NCBI GenBank assembly: GCA_032622095.1
Contig: CP136064.1
Span: forward strand, 149,485,819 to 149,549,818
Source of the DNA: Siphonodentalium dalli
Taxonomy: Eukaryota; Mollusca; Scaphopoda; Gadilida; Siphonodentaliidae
Direction of reading: 5' to 3'
DNA: 64,000 nt
Shown: piece by piece, positions 56,290 through 64,000 of the stretch
Numbering within the stretch: position 1 is the first letter of the stretch
Layout: each line of letters starts with the position of its first letter
Program-made: the position numbers and the translations under genes
Notes under the pieces: generated by a model
What the model saw: the letters and a program-made list of their open reading frames with translations, nothing else
The model's database searches: none
What the model was told of the DNA's origin: nothing

Positions 56290-59200
56290 TAGTAGAGGCT
56301 CTTATGTTCATTTTTTGGCTCCCGTGTGCATTTTGTGAAGAAATACAGCCACTATGCTCATGATGTTGCTTGATATCTGGGGCACCAGAAAACAAATGTT
56401 AGACACCTGGGGGTCGCGACTGGGTGGATTTATGACGTCATCAAGATGGCCGCCATCCAACATTTCAGAGTAGGCACTGGATCAGTTTGATTAATAGCTA
56501 GTAGTGAATTTATGGTAGGAAATATAATATTTCTCTACTGTTGTGACACTATGATAACAGGCTTCACTTTGACAGAAAAATTGACCACATTTAACCAAGA
56601 TGGCCGCCAAAATGGCGACCGAAGTTCGGAAAAATGATGAATTTTCACACATGTCTCTTAAAACATTCACGGTTGTTTGAAATCGGTGGCTAATATCAAC
56701 TTAATTTTAAGTACATTTGAATACCTAACCATTTGAACATGATAATATGTCATACTTTGGGTCTTATTCATACAAAATTTCGTCAAAATGTGAATTCATA
56801 AATATGCTATGAAATTTTACCATAATATCGATTTTGTAATTCAAGCCAAGTGTTAGCCAGAAAATAGCTGAATTTGATGACAAACATTTGCAACAGGTTT
56901 AAACATATAGATTGGCATATAATTACAACCAAAAAAGTGCATCTGTATTCAAGATGGCGACCAAAATGGTTGCCAAAATTGATAAATCACTAAAATTTGT
57001 CAAATTTTCATTGATATCACTCCTAATGTGCGATTTAGTTAATATAGGTGAATATATTTGCTCCGTGTTGGCGTAATAACATGGAGACATGAAAGAAAAT
57101 GAATAGTTTGTGAACAATGGCTGTTTATACTCAAGAATTCGAGAGAATGAAACTTCGAAAATGAGATGAAATCATCAAAATGCCAACCATGAATAAGTTG
57201 GCATTGAGTCTGGGAGGAAAATTTAGATAGTGAAATGATTATGTTTCGCGACCAATAATACCATTGGATCACACTTCCTCTTGACGGTGCAATTTGGACC
57301 TCAAAATCCAAGATGGCTCCCAAAACGGCGACCGAAATTCTAATAATTGATGATTTTTCACACTCGCCTCTTAAATTATTCACAGCGGTTTGAAATCGGT
57401 GGCTACTAGCAACCTTATTTTGAATGAATTATACTATCTAATCATTCGAAAACCATGATATGTTAGATTAACATATTATTATCTATATGAATCTAAATTC
57501 AGGATGGTGACTCAGATGGTTACCAAAATGGAGAAATCATCCAAATTTGCTAGTTTTCATTGATAACGCTCCTAATGTGGGTTTCAGTGACTACTGGTAA
57601 ACATATTTGTTCCCCTGTTGACAAAAGTGCCAGGAATGCTGATACAATCTGATACAATATAAATATTTGCGAAAAGTAGCTGCTTATATTCGAGATTTCA
57701 TGAGAATGGAAACAGAAACCATGAAAAGTAGATAAATTCATCTGATGTTGACCTATTTGAAAATATCAAAATCTGAATACATGCTGATTACATCCATCAT
57801 TACATGTACATAGGAAATGTCCTGATTGGGTACTCGACTGGAGAAAAATCCCTACCTCAACAATAAGGCTGTCGGTATTGAGCAATACTTTAATTACTTC
57901 CCCTTGATAGCGCCCCCCCCCCCCCCCTTATGGGGTTTTGGGTAAGAATTTTTCACTTGACTCCTGTATTGCTCATGTAATGCCATCATACTAAGTCAAT
58001 TCTACCGAAATTCAGCTGCTCACGGAAATTAATTGAATGGACATCACACAATGCTGTACCCAAAAACAGTAGCGGCATATAATGCGTTGACATTACAGAC
58101 ATCTTCCATGTTAACAAGCTTAATAATTAGTGTATACTTAGTACAAATATAAGAATAGGAGCTAATATTTGTGTGATTCGTTCTTATTAAATACATGTAC
58201 GAAAACACATGGTATACTTTTGTGAAACTGAGAAAATTTACAATTGCCCGTCCTTGAATAACATCTAGTTCAAATTGTGTGTGCATCAGGGGATTATATG
58301 ACAGTAATTGCTTTGTCGCAGACTACCACACGAGAGCGTTCAGGTGTGAGCTCTATGTGTCTTCTGCGAAGAAAAATCGCATTGGTGGATTTCTACCAGA
58401 CCTCTGCTTATTACATGCGATATATAGCGACTAGATATAAATTATGTTCAGGTTTGTATCAAAACAGAAACTGCTGTGGAGCTCTGGTCAGCTCATAGGT
58501 CAACTCACTGACTCCACACCAAAGATTTGCGAAAGCGTGGCTGATTTTGATCTAGCTAGGATAGGAAGATAGCCTCATATAATGAGTTCAATTGGTATAC
58601 ATGTGTATTTGAGTTCCACAGCGATAGCTTTCTGGACATCGCATATACTGCAAGTTCGTTCCGTGTATGATCCACACCTTCCTGTGCTGAACTTATGCAC
58701 TCATCAAGTTTATATTAGATACATCCATGTCATGTTTGTCACATGTGTTATCGAAGTTCGTTCATGCTTAATTGCGTTATGCGTTCTCATCAAAATGTCA
58801 TACAAGAAACATATTCACACCAAATTTTCTTTAAATGCCTGCATTTCTGTAATTTTATCGGCTATCGGCAATGTTCCAGATAAAATTGATAAAATCATTT
58901 GTCGCACCAATGCACAGTTCGACTTGGTTGTAGAGGCAATTCAACTCACCGACATGTTGAGGTACATGTATTATTATTGGGTGGAAAGTTTGTAGTATTC
59001 TTTCCAGATATTTTATAGAGGAACATTTGATATCCCACTACAATGAAATCAGGTCTGCAGAAAACTCAGGTCGTTAAACGTTGTAATCGTATACCTTCCT
59101 GAGCAATAGTTGAAGTAAATTTCAGTTATGGACTCTTCAAATAGCTAACAATCCACAATCTTCTCTCAATGCAAGCATAACCTTGTTATCTATTACTTCC

Positions 59201-61984
59201 AACATTTGCGCAGTATCTATATTCCATGCTTGTTATTGGCCTACTTATGGATCCGACTATCATGGTTGTACGGTTTGCCAGCAAATTCTATAAACTACAT
59301 TTGTTCTTAATAACGTTCCATTAAATGATCTTGATGACCCGTCACTGTATTCATTACTTCGATGCACCACCATATGGCATGGACCAAAGACGAGCTTCTG
59401 GTGTTTCGATGAGGTATTTCATCACTAAATATCCAGGCACTAGGCATAGGCATTTTGATTTCACGATATTTTTTCGTTGACAACCAGGAAAAAGTTGAGG
59501 AGCCGTTATTGTCACTTGCTGGACTCGACATGGAGAATGACAAACCTTAGGCTATTTTTGCCCGATACTGATGTTTTGACATATTCTAAAATAAACTGAC
59601 AAGCATTAACTCGGTTATGTGCACAGCTCTGTTAGACTACATCAAAGTGAATATGCAATGTATCTGCTATGAGGTCAGTGGCCGTATTGAAATTTATTTA
59701 TTAAGTCTGTATCATGGACTCTCCATCCACAACCGAAGCAAATATTCTATATGGATTCTCTGATATGCAGTCGGAGAGTTTTGTGGTGAGCTCTGTTAGC
59801 TTGCGAGATGAGTTTGTAATTCAACTGTAGTTGCTGGGGTGAGTTGGTTGTAGATAGACTACCATCAATGTGACCATCTATTGGACGAAGTAACAAGAGT
59901 GGTACATGTGCTGACTCACGTCTTGAGAAGTGTGACAATGTCTCAACTATTCAAACGAATTTCGGGTGATGAAACACAGATATGCCAAAAACAAGAAACT
60001 GAACCATGCAATATCCCCTTATTGTATCTTATTAGACACAACTGTTTCATAATTAGATACGAAATACTGTTTGCACTAACATGTAATGCCTGTGTATTTC
60101 TAAGTTGAGCAATTATATTTCCCGGTGGCAGTATGATAGCAATGCAACTTCGACTTCGATGAAGTCAAGGTGTGATATTTTCCCTGAATCTTCTGAATTT
60201 TTGTGGCCGGGCGAAATCAACGTGGTCAACAATTCATCAAGAATAGGCAACGAATAATATAGCCATAAAGTTGGATTTATGTCTGTATTATGACTGCAGG
60301 GATTCTTTTGCATTCGAGTACTCGTTATGCTCTTATAATGATTCAGTCAGCACATATCCGGTTTGACTTTCTTCCCAGGAAACGGACAGGATCGTTTAAA
60401 TTATATTGGGCAATGTCATGTTAGGTTTCTAAGAGTCCATTCCGATATATTCTCGATTATAAACAAACTATGTTTGGTCAAACATAGTCACAATATACCT
60501 TAAGTAACATGATAGTATCTAATTTAGATTGGGCGAATATATCCAACTCATTTGCTAAATGCCGTTTGAGAATATAAACATTTGTCACATTTTTATAACT
60601 GAGTTTTGGCGGCCATTATGGCGACCATCTTAGGTCAAATAGATCAATGTCGAGTGTAATTGAATGACACTAACGATATTTAAAACTGTGTACACTTTTG
60701 TTTATTTTATTATGCCTATTTCTGTCCAATGTTAATCTAGAACATCGAGAAGCAAGTTTATTTGTGAAATTACATAGCGAATTATTTAATTTGCATTTTT
60801 CGGAGTATGGACAACAATTAGACACATATTACAGCATAATATGTTTTCCAAAGTACTTGATGTCATGACTGATAAAAACAAAGACAAGTCCTACTCGCCA
60901 CAGTTTACGAATAACCGAAAATGATGTAAGGGGCATGTGTAACAATTCAACACATTTCTATATTTCGGTCGCCATTTTGACAGCCATCTTGGTTTTTTTA
61001 TCAATCTTGTTCTTTCAAAAGGAAGCATGGGGCAATTTTATCATTGCCGTAGAAATATTGTTTATTTTCTGTGTTAAATTTTCTTCCTCACTCAGTGCCC
61101 ATTCTGCAATTTTGTGTGGCTGCCATGAAGATGATTTGACTTAATATTTTCGTGGTATAATTCTGTTGAATTCTTGGGTATAAGCGGCTATATGGTTCAC
61201 CAAATTTACAAATTATTCCATAAGTCCATGGATTCACATATATTAACTTTTCCCCAACACATGAGTGATATCAATAAAAATTGGACAGATTTTGGTGATT
61301 TCTCCATTTTGGCAGCCATCTTGGCCGCCATCTTAAACGAAAATGCACTATTTTCAATGTAACTATATGGGAATTCACATATTTAAAATATTTTTACATT
61401 ATCTTCATCAAATTTAGTTATTTTCTTTTCAACTCTTGGCTAGAATCACATAATTGAATTTTGGTTAACTTTCATAGCACATTTTTGAATTCACATTTTA
61501 AAGATTGCTGGCAGGAATGAGATCCGAAATATGACATATTATGTTGTAGAAATGGTTGGATACTAGAATTTATTCAAATTTAGGTCTTTATTCGTTACAA
61601 ATTTCAAACATCGGTTAATGATTCATGAGGAAAGTGTGAAAAATCATCAATTTTCCAAATTTCAGTCGCCATTTTGGCGGCCATCTTGGTTTATGGTGGC
61701 CACTTTTTCTGTCAAATGGAAGTATGGGGTATTAGTTTCCCGTCGGTGGTGAGATAATCAAATTTCTATAATAAATTAACAAGTAGATATTGATCAAACT
61801 GACTCAGTGCATACTGTGAAATTGTGTATGGCGGCCATCTTGATGACATCATAAATCCACCCAGTCGCGACCCCAAGGTGTCTAACATTTGTTTTCTGGT
61901 GCCTGAGATATCAAGCAACGTCATTGGCATAGTCGCTATATTTCTTCACAAAGTGCACACGGGAGTACATAAGAGCCTCTACTA
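56290..61984. mobile_element. 5.7-kb foldback transposon (TIR TAGTAGAGG, TSD ACT)
   Basis: The ends read inward TAGTAGAGGCTCTTATG and are flanked by ACT (56287-56289 and 61985-61987). The arms pair for about 1 kb (56290-57330 with 60940-61984), sharing GGTGTCTAACATTTGTTTTC- and CCACCCAGTCGCGACCCC-type blocks. ATGGCGGCC/AAGATGGCNGCC words recur through both arms (about 56446, 56600, 56952, 57310, 60963, 61310, 61672, 61840). Within the left arm a block of about 700 bp is duplicated (GATGATTTTTCACAC...GAAATCGGTGGCTA at about 56640 and 57350). No transposase is recognised. It resembles the shell element at 33151-53312 in terminal sequence and motif content. Confidence 0.8.
57331..60939. other. 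core of the foldback transposon, no clear gene
   Basis: A 137-residue plus-strand frame (58582-58995) and minus-strand frames around 59300-59940 have some protein-like wording, but no family could be named and stops are frequent. A 15-C run lies at 57913-57927 and a 22-bp perfect palindrome (ACTATGTTTGGTCAAACATA...) at 60478-60499. One YY1-like site is at about 60610. Confidence 0.4.
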
Positions 61985-62261
61985 ACTGTATAAACGTATC
62001 TTCCAAGCTGCAGTCTAGGAAATAATACTACTTCCATTTAGTTAAAAATTAACTACTACTGTAACTTTATAATTGTCTTGCTTAAATGATAGCTACACAA
62101 AACATTTCCAAAAATTCTAAATGTATAATAACAATTAATTAGGCTAATTTCAGATAAAGTCAAAAAAAGTTTGTTTTATTTCTTATTTTATCTTTTTAAA
62201 ATTTTTATTGATGTTATAAAATAAAGCGATATTTGAAAATTGTTAATTTTTTGTAGTCTCC
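61985..62261. other. unassigned spacer
   Basis: AT-rich; nothing recognised. Confidence 0.4.
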
Positions 62262-62345
62262 TCACTTCTCCCTGAAGTCTCCCTAAATTTCCTGAAGTCT
62301 CCCTAAATTTCCTGGAGGGAGACTTCAAGTCTCCCTGTTCTGAAC
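62262..62345. repeat. AAGTCTCCCT minisatellite with inverted end
   Basis: Repeats of GAAGTCTCCCTAAATTTCCT (twice exact) are followed by the inverted GGAGGGAGACTTC, so the right part can fold on the left. Confidence 0.75.
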
Positions 62346-63762
62346 CCCTAGGCTGAGGCCTGCCTCAAAAATCATGTTATTGTTATATTGCATTCTGTTA
62401 TGGTATTACTCCTTTAACATGTATTAAAGAGTTTTTAATATCACATACTTTTAATAGTGAGGCATGTCATTCTCCTTGTACATGTATATCAGTTCACAAG
62501 TTTGTTCCAATAAAGTTTCAGACACAACTTCCAATGTATATATTGGCTACTAGAATGTGTCCCAGTGTGAAGATTCAATGTATTCTAAAGGCTTTGCCCA
62601 TGGGTTTAGAGTTATTCCTCTTGCATAGAATATCTCTCTGAGGTTACACATTTTATGCCATTCTATTTATTTCTGCCTACGCAATTTCCAGGTGTTTGTG
62701 TTGAAAGAAAGATGGTTTTATGGAATATATACTTGCCCTTTCAATCAAACCAATTGTCTGTTCATTCCCTCATTGTTCATAGATGATCATTATTTTTCAG
62801 TGACAACTTGTCCATATTACCAAATCACTAAATTGTATTGTGGTTTAAAGTCGCATATTTCTGAACTATTTCGTTTCAATCCCGGAAAGTTTTAATAAGC
62901 AGAATTGATTACCTGCTAACTTTCAGTGAAATTAACAGCAAGTTATCACATATTCCTTACAGTACATGTATGCACATCAGATGATCAGAAATGTGAATTT
63001 AATATTTGCATACAGCATGAGTTGTTTCTGTCATACTATTATTTGCTACTTGGTCGGTAACATAAAAGAGCCTGCCGTAAATAGTTACACTGAGTTAATT
63101 CGTGTGACCCGCATGTGTTTGGTTGTGACATAGTGTGACATAGTGTGGCAGACAGTTGTTTATTTAAAGTGGGTTAAACTTGGGGTTTCTGTGAATACAC
63201 AAGGATGCCTTTGCATTTTATATTGGATAATGCTTTCTTCTGGTCAATGGTGATGGCGATTTCGGCTTTCACCTCAGTATTGTCATTTGCCGACGCTAAT
63301 CCCCAGGGCGGATTACGGAATACAGACTGTCATTTTCCCACCAAAATGCACGTGCTTTTCACTGCTTAATTTTGTCGCGAATAGAGTTCTCTTTCAAGCA
63401 AAGTTTGTGCCCAATCCCGCGAAGGAATTTAAGGGAGTACAGGTATAATACATTCTAATTTTTAAAATACACAGTCCACAAAAGACGATAGATTTCCGAA
63501 GTGACTTGTCAGGGAAAAGTTTGATTTACCCCACACAATTCACTGCGTAACATGACCGACCGTGTTGTCTTATTTATATCTAGAATGTGCGATCCCACAC
63601 ACCGGGCTGCAGTTGCGTCAGTTGCGTATGCGATGGGTGTTTAGTTCTGCTGTTGGATTTGGAAAACAATAGATATTGAGTTGTTACTATGGACGAAAAA
63701 ATCTCAGCCAGACAGGGTACCGGAACAGAGACGGTTTTTGTTTTGGCCTCAGAACAAGCAGT
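62346..63762. other. no gene recognised
   Basis: Mostly AT-rich; a short duplication of GTGACATAGT lies at about 63125. Open frames are short and without domains. Confidence 0.4.
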
Positions 63763-63790
63763 GGGGGGGGGGGGGGGGGGGGGGGGGGGG
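63763..63790. repeat. 28-nt poly-G tract
   Basis: Uninterrupted G run, possibly quadruplex-forming. Glycine/proline frames across it are artefacts. Confidence 0.9.
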
Positions 63791-64000
63791 TGCGCAGTTG
63801 GTACTCTATTACTCGCCAAATTTAATTACGAGAATAAATAAACACACGTGGGTTACTAGTTTTAAAACATGCACGATTTAAAAAAAACAAGCTGGTAACA
63901 CAAAAGCTGTCGGTCAAGATGACAGGCCCAAATAGATTTGCACCGGATGTGAAGGTATCATGGCTGCAAAAATCCCTCTTACATCGGATGCACAGGCTGA
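63791..64000. other. window edge, nothing recognised
   Basis: No feature could be supported. Confidence 0.4.

Noticed and set aside
55530-62366. CAGGCCTCAGC at 55532 and its inverse near 62350 as ends of one larger element.
   Set aside because: Only about 11 bp match and no target duplication; the well-supported element ends lie inside at 56290 and 61984.

Overview
This is animal nuclear DNA with almost no uninterrupted coding sequence. It has spliced exons with consensus AG/GT borders, CR1/L2-type and Nimb/Jockey-like LINEs, piggyBac, hAT and several terminal-inverted-repeat (TIR) transposons, satellites and many foldback sequences. The repeat style (foldback ends of the type TATACCCCCC...GGGGGGTATA, RFX X-box-bearing dispersed repeats, long TIRs packed with AAGATGGCGGCC) suggests a marine invertebrate, most likely a lophotrochozoan such as a mollusc. 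That clade call is inference.

Layout. 1-1340: two tandem arrays, the first a 400-bp higher-order repeat. 2570-2780: a 211-bp near-perfect palindrome. 2898-10225: a 7.3-kb transposon with roughly 2-kb inverted arms and a 5-bp target duplication (AGTAA). It carries a second, 2.2-kb transposon at 5807-7986 (TIR at least 40 bp, 5-bp duplication ATTCA) that holds a broken C2H2 zinc-finger exon. Both elements begin with CAC. 10226-16560: AT-rich non-coding DNA with a 579-bp TIR element and a TATACCCC-type repeat. 16561-30900: minus-strand exons of a proline-rich, cell-cycle-type gene resembling PRR11. Four exons (30728-30900, 30078-30121, 29662-29745, 17033-17273) join in phase, and a 12.4-kb intron is filled with piggyBac, a TTAA element, hAT and X-box repeats. 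31030-32762: a 1.7-kb TIR element.

33151-53312 is a three-level nested insertion. The shell is a DNA transposon (TIR TAGTAGGG..., putative TAA duplication) with a decayed minus-strand gene of the multicopy 'CTHEEADTR/CXC' family. That gene is cut by an L2/CR1 LINE (36895-51980, duplication CTGTG). The LINE ORF is cut by an 11.4-kb LINE (39166-50610, duplication TAAA), whose two ORFs are separated by 6.8 kb of 130/262/865-bp satellite plus a 159-bp hairpin with a hammerhead-ribozyme-like tip. Removing each layer restores the reading frame below it.

53313-56289: unassigned coding-like fragments and hairpins. 56290-61984: a second TAGTAG-ended foldback transposon (3-bp duplication ACT) with roughly 1-kb arms full of YY1-like ATGGCGGCC motifs. 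61985-64000: no gene seen, ending in a 28-G run.

Functionally the window is one host gene whose introns and flanks have been a landing pad for at least five transposon types. No rRNA, tRNA or CRISPR was seen.
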